Part shown: positions 7,492 through 15,070 of the stretch, piece by piece
Position numbering within the stretch: the first letter of the stretch is position 1
Layout: each line of letters begins with the position of its first letter
Assembly (NCBI GenBank): GCA_031935845.1
Contig: JAJBWA010000166.1
Span: 1-18,283 of the forward strand
Direction: 5' to 3'
DNA from: UBA9732 sp031935845
Lineage (GTDB): Bacteria; Spirochaetota; Spirochaetia; Sphaerochaetales; Sphaerochaetaceae
Length of the DNA: 18,283 nucleotides
Notes under the pieces: model-generated
Told to the model about the DNA's origin: nothing
The model's database searches: none
What the model saw: only the letters and a program-made list of their open reading frames with translations
Program-made: the position numbers and the translations under genes

Positions 7492-8678
7492 GAATCGAAG
7501 AATTCATCCAGGACAAGGTCTGATGCACCAGCCTGGGCCATGACGTTGTCATATGCCATTGCAAAGACGTTGGGATCCCTTGCCTGGAAATAATCATCCG
7601 AGCCTTTGTACAGTTCCCTGATTTCCTGCGCCATTGTCTCGGCAACCATAATCGACGGGCTTATGATCAGGAACGAGTCCGGAGAAAGCGAGCGCTGGAT
7701 CGTCTTCATGCTGGTGAACAGGTAGAACGCGGCCTTTTTGAGCACCTCTGCGGACTTCGGGTCCTTTGTATCGGTGATGGACGAGAAGAGCACCTGGTTC
7801 GGGCCTGTGCCCAGCTTGGAATCCAGCTCGAGCATGTAGGCCTGAAGACATCCCTTCAGACCGCAGCTGCACTTCGGGCCGTCGAAGTTCACCGGGATAT
7901 GGCCGGCTTCCAACGTCGTGCCGTCTGCGCTGGTGTAGATTCCGTTCTCGGAGACCATTGCTCCGTTGACGCCGCCCCTGACCAGGAACGCAAACAGAGC
8001 CTTTCCCGGATCCTTGTCTCCGTATCTGTAGACGGAATAGGCGAGGGCGCTGCAGTTGTTGTGGACCATGACCCTGTATCCGAGCCTCTTTTCCACATTG
8101 TCCCTCAGCGGATAGCTGTCCATTCCCTTTATCTTTGAATAGAAGACTATGGATCCCCTGGCGACATTGACTTTTCCGGGTGCGGCGATTCCGATGCCCG
8201 CGATCTTCTCCCTGGAAAGCTCCATATCGCTTATTGCCTTCTCTACAAGGCTGCAGATCAGATCCTCCACGCGTGCGGCATCTACGCTGTCATCCAGATA
8301 CTCAAGGTGTGAGTAGATGCGGTGGCGGTTGAAGTCGAAGACCCCCAGCGACAGGCATGATGCCCAGAAATCGATTCCTATTGTATAGACTGCATCCGGA
8401 CGGACCGTGTAGTAGACGGGATGCCTTCCCTTGCGGGATTCGGCGGCTGCCTTGCCTGTGCCGCACTGGACGATGTATCCGTTCTGCTCGAGGTAGGTGA
8501 AGATCCTGAAGACGGACGGGGCCTTGAGTCCGATGCGGTTGACGATGTCGGACTGAGAGGCGCCGCCTCTGCCTCTGGAGGCATAGATGGCGGCCAGGAC
8601 GGCCATTATGTTCCTGTGCCTGATGTCAGATGCCCTCACCGGATCGATTACGGTCTGGATACTGTCGTTCTTATTCAT
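7488..8678 (-). CDS. ROK family transcriptional repressor
   Basis: A 396-residue regulator. Residues 20-70 form a winged helix-turn-helix (ASQSDIVNRIGLKAPSVFRI), followed by KGRHPVYY and a ROK sugar-binding domain. The ROK zinc site is intact: His260 with Cys270, Cys272 and Cys277 (CSCGLKGC). The DxGxT-like phosphate loop is degenerate (GIDFWASC) and the sugar-kinase Asn-Asp pair reads Asn207-Asn208, so it should sense a sugar but not phosphorylate it. The start at 8678 gives normal ROK length; 8690 is possible, and neither has a clear ribosome site. It lies between the catabolic and transport operons. Palindromes are found upstream of it and on both operon promoters, so it probably represses all three and is released by sulfoquinovose or a derivative (inference). 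Confidence 0.85.
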   Translation of the reverse strand: MNKNDSIQTVIDPVRASDIRHRNIMAVLAAIYASRGRGGASQSDIVNRIGLKAPSVFRIFTYLEQNGYIVQCGTGKAAAESRKGRHPVYYTVRPDAVYTIGIDFWASCLSLGVFDFNRHRIYSHLEYLDDSVDAARVEDLICSLVEKAISDMELSREKIAGIGIAAPGKVNVARGSIVFYSKIKGMDSYPLRDNVEKRLGYRVMVHNNCSALAYSVYRYGDKDPGKALFAFLVRGGVNGAMVSENGIYTSADGTTLEAGHIPVNFDGPKCSCGLKGCLQAYMLELDSKLGTGPNQVLFSSITDTKDPKSAEVLKKAAFYLFTSMKTIQRSLSPDSFLIISPSIMVAETMAQEIRELYKGSDDYFQARDPNVFAMAYDNVMAQAGASDLVLDEFFDS

Positions 8679-8722
8679 AGATACAATCATAATACCAAAC
8701 GGACTGTTCGTAAATGGAAATA

Positions 8723-8737
8723 TTTTCACAATGAAAA
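8723..8737. promoter_or_regulatory. Operator-like palindrome TTTTC-N5-GAAAA (site O2)
   Basis: TTTTC-ACAAT-GAAAA, extended by AT-rich arms into a longer imperfect inverted repeat (8718-8742). It lies 45-59 bases upstream of the ROK start and 49 bases from site O3. This fits autoregulation of the ROK gene or cooperative binding across the divergent region. Confidence 0.6.
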
Positions 8738-8744
8738 ATATTGC

Positions 8745-8773
8745 TTTACAAAACTGATTTCCCATGTGATACT
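8745..8773 (+). promoter_or_regulatory. Promoter of the ABC transporter / sulfoquinovosidase operon
   Basis: TTTACA (8745-8750), a 17-base spacer and GATACT (8768-8773), preceded by TG in the extended -10 position (8765-8766). The -35 sequence and spacing equal those of the catabolic promoter at 1203. Confidence 0.7.
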
Positions 8774-8786
8774 TTCAATGAGAAAA
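8773..8786. promoter_or_regulatory. Operator-like palindrome TTTC-N5-GAAAA (site O3)
   Basis: TTTC-AATGA-GAAAA begins on the last base of the -10 box, in the same position as site O1 on the catabolic promoter. The similarity extends through AATAATT on the 3' side. Confidence 0.65.
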
Positions 8787-8828
8787 TAATTACTTTTCGT
8801 CATCAACGCAAAAAAGGAGATAATCAAG

Positions 8829-10082
8829 ATGAAAAGAATCGCAATCGCATTCCTGATGCTCGCTCTTGTTCTTTCCTTCACATTCGCACAGAGTGCCACA
8901 GAGTCCTCTGCCGGTAAGGAAATCGAGCTCAAGTTCGTCACATGGTGGACAGGTGCAGATACCAAGGGTCCCTATGTAGAGCAGATCGTCAATCAGTTCA
9001 ACGCAGAGCATGCCGGCAAGATCCATGTCACCCTCGAGGGAACAAACGATGCAGACGGCATCTTCACACAGATCATGACACAGCTTGGTGCCGGCAACCC
9101 GCCAGACATCTTCTCGGTCAAGCCGCAGGACGAGTTCTACGGATACTATGACAGCAACCTCCTGATGGATTTCGCAGAAGACCTCAAGGGCGACTGGGGC
9201 AAGCAGTTCGCAGAGGGCATCGTGGCCAACACGACAAGAAACGGCCAGACCAAGTCCCTCCCTTACGAGATGGCCTATGTACCCATCTGGTACAACATGG
9301 AGATTCTCAACGCTGTAGGAATCACCGAAGTCCCCAAGACAATGGATGAGTTCTGGGCAATGTGCGAGAAGACAAAGGCTGCCGGTTACTATCCCACGGC
9401 ACAGATGACCGGCGGAACGAACGCATGGTTCTCGATGCTCTGGTACACCTCAATCTGCGGTGCACTCGGCGGAGCAGGTGCATTCGACAACATCAAGAAC
9501 GACTGGGCAACCAATCCCCTTTATGTCGAAGCTGCCGAGATTCTCTGCAAGATGGTCAGGGAGTACACAACCGAGGATGTCATCGGTGCTACAGCAGCAG
9601 TCGCAAACAGCCACTTCAAGGGCGGTGAGACAGCAGCTTACCTCAACGGACCGTGGTGGATTGCAAACCTCGACGATGCCCGCCAGGCAACAACCGAGAT
9701 GGCATTCTTCCCGCAGATCAACTACAAGGACGTCCTGATCGGTTCCGTTCAGTCCAACCTTGCAGCTGCAAACCAGAAGGATCCTGCCAAGAGAGCCGCA
9801 GTCATCGAGTTCCTCACATACTTCACCACTGCAGAGAACGCACAGCTTGTCTCCAACGCAGGTTCAGTCCTCGCAGTCAAGTATGAGCCGCTTGAGAATT
9901 CCTCCAAGCTCGCCAAGGATCTTCAGGCAAGAATCAACGAAGCTTCCGGCTTCATCCCCTACTGGGAGAACTGCATCGGAACAAGTGATGTCGTAGCCGA
10001 GTTCGGTCAGGCTCTCGGAGCCATGATCCAGGGTGCAATCACTCCGGCACAGTTTGTCGCACAGATCGCAAGCGTGATGTAA
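8829..10082 (+). CDS. ABC sugar transporter, extracellular solute-binding protein
   Basis: A 417-residue periplasmic binding protein of the family 1 (MalE/UgpB-like) type. The first 20 residues are a signal peptide (MKRIAIAF, then LALVLSFTFA), probably cleaved before Gln21; there is no lipobox cysteine. The mature start ELKFVTWWTG, the segments PDIFSVKPQDEFYGY and ETAAYLNGPWW, and the overall length fit the family. AAGGAG lies before the ATG at 8829. Followed by two permease genes and a sulfoquinovosidase gene, it most likely captures sulfoquinovosyl glycerol or free sulfoquinovose (inference from the operon). A hairpin after the gene may raise its mRNA relative to the permeases. No ATPase gene is present in the window. 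Confidence 0.9.
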   Translation: MKRIAIAFLMLALVLSFTFAQSATESSAGKEIELKFVTWWTGADTKGPYVEQIVNQFNAEHAGKIHVTLEGTNDADGIFTQIMTQLGAGNPPDIFSVKPQDEFYGYYDSNLLMDFAEDLKGDWGKQFAEGIVANTTRNGQTKSLPYEMAYVPIWYNMEILNAVGITEVPKTMDEFWAMCEKTKAAGYYPTAQMTGGTNAWFSMLWYTSICGALGGAGAFDNIKNDWATNPLYVEAAEILCKMVREYTTEDVIGATAAVANSHFKGGETAAYLNGPWWIANLDDARQATTEMAFFPQINYKDVLIGSVQSNLAAANQKDPAKRAAVIEFLTYFTTAENAQLVSNAGSVLAVKYEPLENSSKLAKDLQARINEASGFIPYWENCIGTSDVVAEFGQALGAMIQGAITPAQFVAQIASVM

Positions 10083-10097
10083 TAATCCGCTTCAGAA

Positions 10098-10134
10098 GAC
10101 AGGGGCCGTTTCCGGTCCCTGTCTTTGTGTTTTT
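10098..10134 (+). terminator. Intercistronic hairpin / partial terminator after the binding-protein gene
   Basis: An 11-bp stem with one G-T pair, GACAGGGGCCG (10098-10108) and CGGTCCCTGTC (10113-10123), has a four-base loop and is followed by TTTGTGTTTTT. The interrupted T tract and its position inside an operon suggest partial termination or 3'-end protection of the binding-protein mRNA. Confidence 0.75.
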
Positions 10135-10147
10135 CCAAGGATTACCT

Positions 10148-11029
10148 ATGACCAGGAATTTAGCTGAAAAGAAGTTCAACAGAAACTGGAAGGGAATACT
10201 GCTTTTCCTTCTTCCGGCAATGGTCCTCTACGGACTGTTCTTCATCTACCCCATCATCACCGTCATCTTCACCAGTCTGACCGACTGGGCCAACTTCAGG
10301 AAGATGAATTTCGTCGGATTCAAGAATTATGTGAACCTCTTCAAGAATTCCACGTTCCTGACGGCCATCAGGAACAACTTCATCTGGGCTCTGGTCCTGG
10401 CATTCGTCCAGGTTCCCATTGCCCTGTCCATGGCACTGGTGCTTGCCCGCAAGCCCAGAGGCTGGAAACTGTTCAGGACAGTCTACTTCCTTCCCACCGT
10501 CATATCGGGCTCTGCCCTGGCAATGATGTGGAAGGCCATCTACAATCCCACCAACGGCGTGCTCAATGCCATACTGGGAATTTTCGGCGCCAACAACGGC
10601 GTCAACTGGCTGGGTGACCTCAATACGGCGCTTGTGGCCGTAATCGTCCAGCAGGTGTTCTACTTCGGATACTTCATGGTAATCATCTTTGCTTCCAGAC
10701 TCGGAATAGACGACACCATGTATGAAGCTGCCATGATCGACGGAGCAAACATCTGGCAGCAGGAAATACATGTGACCCTCCCCATGCTCAAACCCGTGCT
10801 GATCACGGCCATTACCCTGGCCATGGCATACGGATTCAGGCATTTCGAATCAACGTACCTCCTCACGGGCGGCGGACCCAACCACGTCACCGAGACCATG
10901 GGAACCTTCCTCTACACCAAGCTGTCGTCGGCCAAGTGGGCGGAAGGCAACTCCATAGGAACAACGATCATCCTCCTCGGAGGAATCATGATCAGCGTGA
11001 TCCGCTCCGTACTGAGCAGAGAGAAATAA
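10148..11029 (+). CDS. ABC sugar transporter permease 1 (MalF/UgpA type)
   Basis: A 293-residue inner-membrane permease with six predicted helices, the first at about residues 18-40 (LLFLLPAMVLYGLFFIYP). The cytoplasmic EAA loop that docks the ATPase reads YEAAMIDGANIWQQ followed by VTLPMLKP. I place the start at 10148, where AAGGA lies six bases upstream. A longer frame opens with GTG at 10127, but that codon is inside the tail of the terminator-like hairpin. It pairs with the next gene as the membrane heterodimer of the importer. Confidence 0.9.
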   Translation: MTRNLAEKKFNRNWKGILLFLLPAMVLYGLFFIYPIITVIFTSLTDWANFRKMNFVGFKNYVNLFKNSTFLTAIRNNFIWALVLAFVQVPIALSMALVLARKPRGWKLFRTVYFLPTVISGSALAMMWKAIYNPTNGVLNAILGIFGANNGVNWLGDLNTALVAVIVQQVFYFGYFMVIIFASRLGIDDTMYEAAMIDGANIWQQEIHVTLPMLKPVLITAITLAMAYGFRHFESTYLLTGGGPNHVTETMGTFLYTKLSSAKWAEGNSIGTTIILLGGIMISVIRSVLSREK

Positions 11030-11041
11030 GGAGGGGAGAAC

Positions 11042-11893
11042 ATGATTGCAAAAACAAAGCTCGGACCTGTCGACATCATCGCCAAGATCTTCAAGTGGTT
11101 CTTCCTGATCCTCTTCCTGCTGTTCATGATCCTGCCGCTGATCTGGATCCTGATCTCATCATTCAAGACAAACCAGGAGTTCAACCTCAAGAGTCCGTTC
11201 TCGCTGCCTGAGGTGTGGCAGTTCTCCAACTACGCCAACGCCCTTTCGGTGAGCAACCTCCCGAGGATGTTCCTCCATTCCATAATCGTCGCCATAGTGA
11301 CCACGGCCCTGAATCTGGTGGTGGCCTCCATGTCGGCATTCGCACTGTCCAGGGAGAAGTTCAGGGGCAACAAGCTGATCCTGACGTTCCTCCTTTCCGG
11401 AGTGCTCATCCCCATCATCGCCCTCATGGTGCCCATCATGAAGATCAACAACTTCCTTCATCTGTACGACACCCTGGGAGCCCTGATCCTGACTTACACG
11501 GCAATCAACCTTCCCACATCGATCTTCCTGGTGCACGGATTCATGTCCACCATACCCAAGGAGCTCGAGGAGAGCGCCACCATAGACGGATGCTCGTTCC
11601 TCCAGCGCTTCACCAGAATCATCTTCCCGCTGACCAAGCCGGGTCTCATGACTGCAGGAACGCTGGTGTTCATCTACTGCTGGAACGAGTTCACGTACGC
11701 CATGATCCTGACGATTTCCGAGAAGGCCAGGACCATCCAGCTGGGAATCAAGTACTTCCAGACCGAGTTCAGCATCGACTATACCGGAATGCTGGCAGCC
11801 ATAGTCATAACCATGATTCCGACCATAGTCGTGTATACTTTCATGCATGACAAGATCATCAGCGGAATGACGGCAGGCGCGGTCAAGGGCTGA
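11042..11893 (+). CDS. ABC sugar transporter permease 2 (MalG/UgpE type)
   Basis: A 283-residue membrane protein of the MalG-type permease family. The first helix is at about residues 15-40, and the EAA-like loop ELEESATIDGCSFLQRF precedes IIFPLTKPGL. It follows permease 1 by 12 bases with GGAGGGG upstream. It completes the membrane channel. The cognate ATPase is absent here, so a shared MsmK/UgpC-type ATPase encoded elsewhere is likely. Confidence 0.9.
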   Translation: MIAKTKLGPVDIIAKIFKWFFLILFLLFMILPLIWILISSFKTNQEFNLKSPFSLPEVWQFSNYANALSVSNLPRMFLHSIIVAIVTTALNLVVASMSAFALSREKFRGNKLILTFLLSGVLIPIIALMVPIMKINNFLHLYDTLGALILTYTAINLPTSIFLVHGFMSTIPKELEESATIDGCSFLQRFTRIIFPLTKPGLMTAGTLVFIYCWNEFTYAMILTISEKARTIQLGIKYFQTEFSIDYTGMLAAIVITMIPTIVVYTFMHDKIISGMTAGAVKG

Positions 11894-11909
11894 TGCCGGA
11901 GGGGAACAC

Positions 11910-13853
11910 ATGATCGAGAAGTCTTTCTGCGGGAGGGTCTTTGCCCTCCCCGAGATACAGGTCGGAAACGGCTCCAGTGACATCAGCATGTACAGGGGCA
12001 ATTTCAAGGTACGCGAGAAAAGCATCTCATGGACAACGCTGACTGCCGAGGAGATTCCCGGCGGTGCCGTCTACAGAGACGCCGGTACCGAAATCAGACT
12101 CTCTCTTTCCGAGAAAGACTGCTTCCTCACCATGGATCTTTCGCTTGTCTCCGGCACGTGGAACAGGTTCCGCCTGAGCTTCCGTGCAGACCACGGCGAG
12201 GCCGTGTTCGGAGGAGGCGAGCAGTTCTCCTACTTCAATCTCAGGGGCCATAAGTTCCCCATAATGACCAGAGAGCAGGGTGTGGGCAGGCGCTACAACA
12301 GGCCCCTGACAATCCTCTCCGAGCTTCATGACAAGGCAGGCGGAGCATACCACACCACCTACTATCCGCAGCCTACATTCGTCTCAAGCGCAAAGTATTT
12401 CATACACATCCACAGCTTCGACTACAGCGTGCTGGACTTCACGTCGCGCACACACCATAGCGTGATGTCATACAGCCTGCCGGAGAAGATAACCGTAGGC
12501 TTCGGCTCATCTTTGATGGATACGGCTTCCAAGGTCAGCCTGCTGCTGGGCCGTCAGGCCGTGCTCCCGTCATGGGTCCATGACGGCATGATTCTGGGAG
12601 TGCAGGGCGGAACCGATGTCGTGCGCTCCAAGCTTGAGAAGTCGCTTTCCCATAAAGTGCGCGTCTGCGGACTCTGGGCCCAGGACTGGTCCGGCAAGAT
12701 CGTCACATCTTTCGGAAAGCGCGTACTGTGGGACTGGAAGTGGAATCCCGAGATGTATCCCGGCCTGGACAAGTGGATTCCGGAGCTGAAGAAGCAGGGC
12801 ATAGCCTTCACCATCTACATCAACCCCTATCTGATAAAGGGCAAGAGCCTGTGCAACGAGGCCGTGGAAAAGGGCTATCTGGTCAAGAATACGTCAGGCG
12901 ATGACTATTTCATCGATTTCGGTGAGTTCGACTGCGGCCATGTGGACCTGACCAATCCCGAGGCCTTTGCCTGGTACAAGGAAAAGATCAAGAAGAACAT
13001 GATCGACTTCGGCGCTGCCGGCTGGATGGCCGATTTCGGTGAATACCTGCCTACTGACGCCGTAGTGTACAGCGGAGTTACCGGCATGCAGGCCCACAAC
13101 ATGTGGCCGGGCCTCTGGGCAAAGCTCAACCATGAAGCCCTTGAGGAGACCGGAAACCTGGACAAGGTGATCTACTTCATGAGAAGCGGCAACGCCATGA
13201 GCCCGCGCTATGCCCAGAGCATGTGGGCCGGCGACCAGAACGTGGACTGGTCCCGAGATGACGGAATCCGCTCCGTGATCCCCGCCGCTCTCTCTCTTGC
13301 ATACAGCGGGCATGGAATATCGTTCAGCGATATCGGCGGCTACACCACCGTGGCCTGGCTGAAGCGCACCAAGGAGCTCCTGCTCCGCTGGACGGAGATG
13401 AGCTGCTTCACGCCCATAATGCGTACCCATGAGGGCAACCGCCCCCAGACCAACTGGCAGTTCGATTCCGATGGCGAGACTCTGGACTACATGGCCTACT
13501 GGGCCGATCTCCACTATCGTCTGAAGGACTACATCCTGTTCTGCGAGAAGGAGAACATGGAGAAAGGTCTTTCCGTCATGCGGCCGATGAACTGGTACAG
13601 CCGCGAATCCTGGGCCCTGGCCTGCGTGGACCAGTACATGCTCGGTCCCGACCTTCTTGTGGCACCTGTCATGAAGAAAGGCGCCAAGGGCAGGCACGTG
13701 AACCTGCCGGAAGGCGAGTGGATCCATCTATTCAGCAAAAAGCGCTACGGCAAGGGACTGTTCTTCATCCCCTCAAGGATAGAGGACCGCAGCATCCCCG
13801 TGTTCTACAGGGCCGACAGCCCCTGGGCCGACTATTTCAGCAAGCTGATCTGA
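11910..13853 (+). CDS. yihQ: Sulfoquinovosidase, glycoside hydrolase family 31
   Basis: A 647-residue retaining alpha-glycosidase that hydrolyses sulfoquinovosides such as sulfoquinovosyl glycerol to sulfoquinovose plus glycerol. By memory comparison with E. coli YihQ, all diagnostic residues align at a constant offset of 30. Arg271 and Trp274 (FGKRVLW; YihQ Arg301, Trp304) and Tyr478 (DIGGYTT; Tyr508) form the sulfonate pocket. Asp375 (WMADFGEYLP; Asp405) is the nucleophile and Asp442 (WAGDQNVDW; Asp472) the acid/base. Long near-identical stretches such as RTHEGNRP and PVFYRADS support orthology rather than a generic alpha-glucosidase. There is no signal peptide, so it acts in the cytoplasm on imported substrate. 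GGAGGGG precedes the ATG at 11910, 16 bases after the permease gene, making it the last gene of the import operon. This is the firmest functional anchor for the locus. Confidence 0.95.
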   Translation: MIEKSFCGRVFALPEIQVGNGSSDISMYRGNFKVREKSISWTTLTAEEIPGGAVYRDAGTEIRLSLSEKDCFLTMDLSLVSGTWNRFRLSFRADHGEAVFGGGEQFSYFNLRGHKFPIMTREQGVGRRYNRPLTILSELHDKAGGAYHTTYYPQPTFVSSAKYFIHIHSFDYSVLDFTSRTHHSVMSYSLPEKITVGFGSSLMDTASKVSLLLGRQAVLPSWVHDGMILGVQGGTDVVRSKLEKSLSHKVRVCGLWAQDWSGKIVTSFGKRVLWDWKWNPEMYPGLDKWIPELKKQGIAFTIYINPYLIKGKSLCNEAVEKGYLVKNTSGDDYFIDFGEFDCGHVDLTNPEAFAWYKEKIKKNMIDFGAAGWMADFGEYLPTDAVVYSGVTGMQAHNMWPGLWAKLNHEALEETGNLDKVIYFMRSGNAMSPRYAQSMWAGDQNVDWSRDDGIRSVIPAALSLAYSGHGISFSDIGGYTTVAWLKRTKELLLRWTEMSCFTPIMRTHEGNRPQTNWQFDSDGETLDYMAYWADLHYRLKDYILFCEKENMEKGLSVMRPMNWYSRESWALACVDQYMLGPDLLVAPVMKKGAKGRHVNLPEGEWIHLFSKKRYGKGLFFIPSRIEDRSIPVFYRADSPWADYFSKLI

Positions 13854-13879
13854 AGCACCGAAGCAAAGGCTTTCAGATG

Positions 13880-13916
13880 AAAAAAGGGACCGACGCATTG
13901 CGAAGGTCCCTTTTTT
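13880..13916. terminator. Bidirectional rho-independent terminator between convergent operons
   Basis: AAAAAAGGGACC (13880-13891) pairs with GGTCCCTTTTTT (13905-13916), with a small inner CGC/GCG stem in the loop. A-tract and T-tract flank the stem, so it can stop the sulfoquinovosidase operon on the plus strand and the dehydrogenase operon on the minus strand. Confidence 0.92.
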
Positions 13917-13931
13917 GTTTCCCGAAGAGCT

Positions 13932-15041
13932 TTATTTCTCAAACGGGAACTTGTACGGCAGCTTGTACTCGTCGCGCAGGGCGATGAACTCCTTCTGGAT
14001 TGTCTCTCCGACAGGTACGCCCTTGTCCTTGCGGTCAAGCCATGCCAGATGCTCTTTCTCTCCTGCGGTGTAGATGCGCTCTGCACCCGGAGCCTTTGCA
14101 GAAGCCCTGAGGTCGCGGCATATTCCGCCGGCTGTCTTCTCGAATGTCTCCAGACCCATGAAGAACTCCGGGTTGATGACGAAGAAGAAATGACCGAGCC
14201 TGTACATCTGGGGCTTGCCCTCGGCATCCTTTCCGTTGAGGGCCTTCATGTACGGGCCGCCTGCCAGTGCTGCAGAGAGAATCTCAACTACAGCAGTGAA
14301 GCCGTAACCTTTGTAGCCGCCCGTGGCCTCTCCGAGACCTCCAAGCGGGCACAATGCTGCCTGACCGGCCCTCATGTCCTTGAGGATCTTGCCGGAATCG
14401 GTCATCGTCTCGCCCTGGCGGTTGACCACAAGGCCTGCCGGGGTGGGCTTGCCGCTTCTCTCGTAGAACTCGATCTTGCCGTTCTGGATTGTAGATGTGG
14501 CGCAGTCGAAGTTGAAGGGGAAGTCCTCATCGGTGGGCATGGTGAATGTCAGGGGGTTGGTTCCCATCATGGGCTCGACGCCCCAGGTGGGTGCAACCGA
14601 CGGGCGTGCGTTGGTTCCTGAGATACCGATCATGCCGGCCTTCTCGGCCATTGTTGTCCAGTAACCGGCAATTCCGTAGTGGGTGGAATTGAAGATCGTT
14701 CCGCCGGCCATTCCGTACTTCTTTGCCTTCTCGATGAGCTTTTCCATCATCCTGTAGGATGCAACCATTCCCATTCCGTTGTTGGCGTCCATGACCACTG
14801 TGGTGGGAGTCTCCTTCACGATGTCGATCTTTGTGACTGGAAGCAGAGTCCCGTTCTTGATGCGGTCAAGGTAGATCGGCTTGAAGCGGTTGCAGCCGTG
14901 ACTCTCGATTCCTCTTCTGTCCGATTCCAGAAGGACATCGGCGCAGATCTCGGCGTCCTTTCTGGGTACGCCGTACTTCTCAAACACATCGACCATGAAG
15001 TCGTTGACCATCTTCCATGGTACATAAGGTCTTGTTTCCAT
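13932..15041 (-). CDS. Ldh2/MDH2 family NAD(P)-dependent 2-hydroxyacid dehydrogenase
   Basis: A 369-residue cytoplasmic oxidoreductase of the malate/L-lactate dehydrogenase type 2 family, which also includes sulfolactate (ComC), ureidoglycolate and 2,3-diketogulonate enzymes. Family signatures seen are RRGIESHGCNRF (42-53), FNSTHYGIAGYW (117-128), ISGTNARPSVAPTWG (140-154), GTNPLTF and FDCATS (178-183). GGAGG sits before the ATG at 15041. It follows the DeoR-type regulator gene by 29 bases on the same strand and is probably co-transcribed. Beside a sulfo-sugar locus, a sulfolactate role is tempting, but the sulfo-TK route makes no sulfolactate. Lactate or malate turnover is at least as likely. 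The substrate is unassigned. Confidence 0.82.
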   Translation of the reverse strand: METRPYVPWKMVNDFMVDVFEKYGVPRKDAEICADVLLESDRRGIESHGCNRFKPIYLDRIKNGTLLPVTKIDIVKETPTTVVMDANNGMGMVASYRMMEKLIEKAKKYGMAGGTIFNSTHYGIAGYWTTMAEKAGMIGISGTNARPSVAPTWGVEPMMGTNPLTFTMPTDEDFPFNFDCATSTIQNGKIEFYERSGKPTPAGLVVNRQGETMTDSGKILKDMRAGQAALCPLGGLGEATGGYKGYGFTAVVEILSAALAGGPYMKALNGKDAEGKPQMYRLGHFFFVINPEFFMGLETFEKTAGGICRDLRASAKAPGAERIYTAGEKEHLAWLDRKDKGVPVGETIQKEFIALRDEYKLPYKFPFEK

Positions 15042-15070
15042 ATCTGATCCTCCAAAATATTGCTTTGTAG

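Noticed and set aside
10127..10147. GTG at 10127 as the start of permease 1
   Set aside because: It lies in the tail of the intercistronic hairpin without a ribosome site, whereas ATG 10148 has AAGGA at proper distance.
11910..13853. GH31 as an ordinary alpha-glucosidase or alpha-xylosidase
   Set aside because: The sulfonate-binding Arg, Trp and Tyr of YihQ are all present at a constant residue offset together with both catalytic aspartates.
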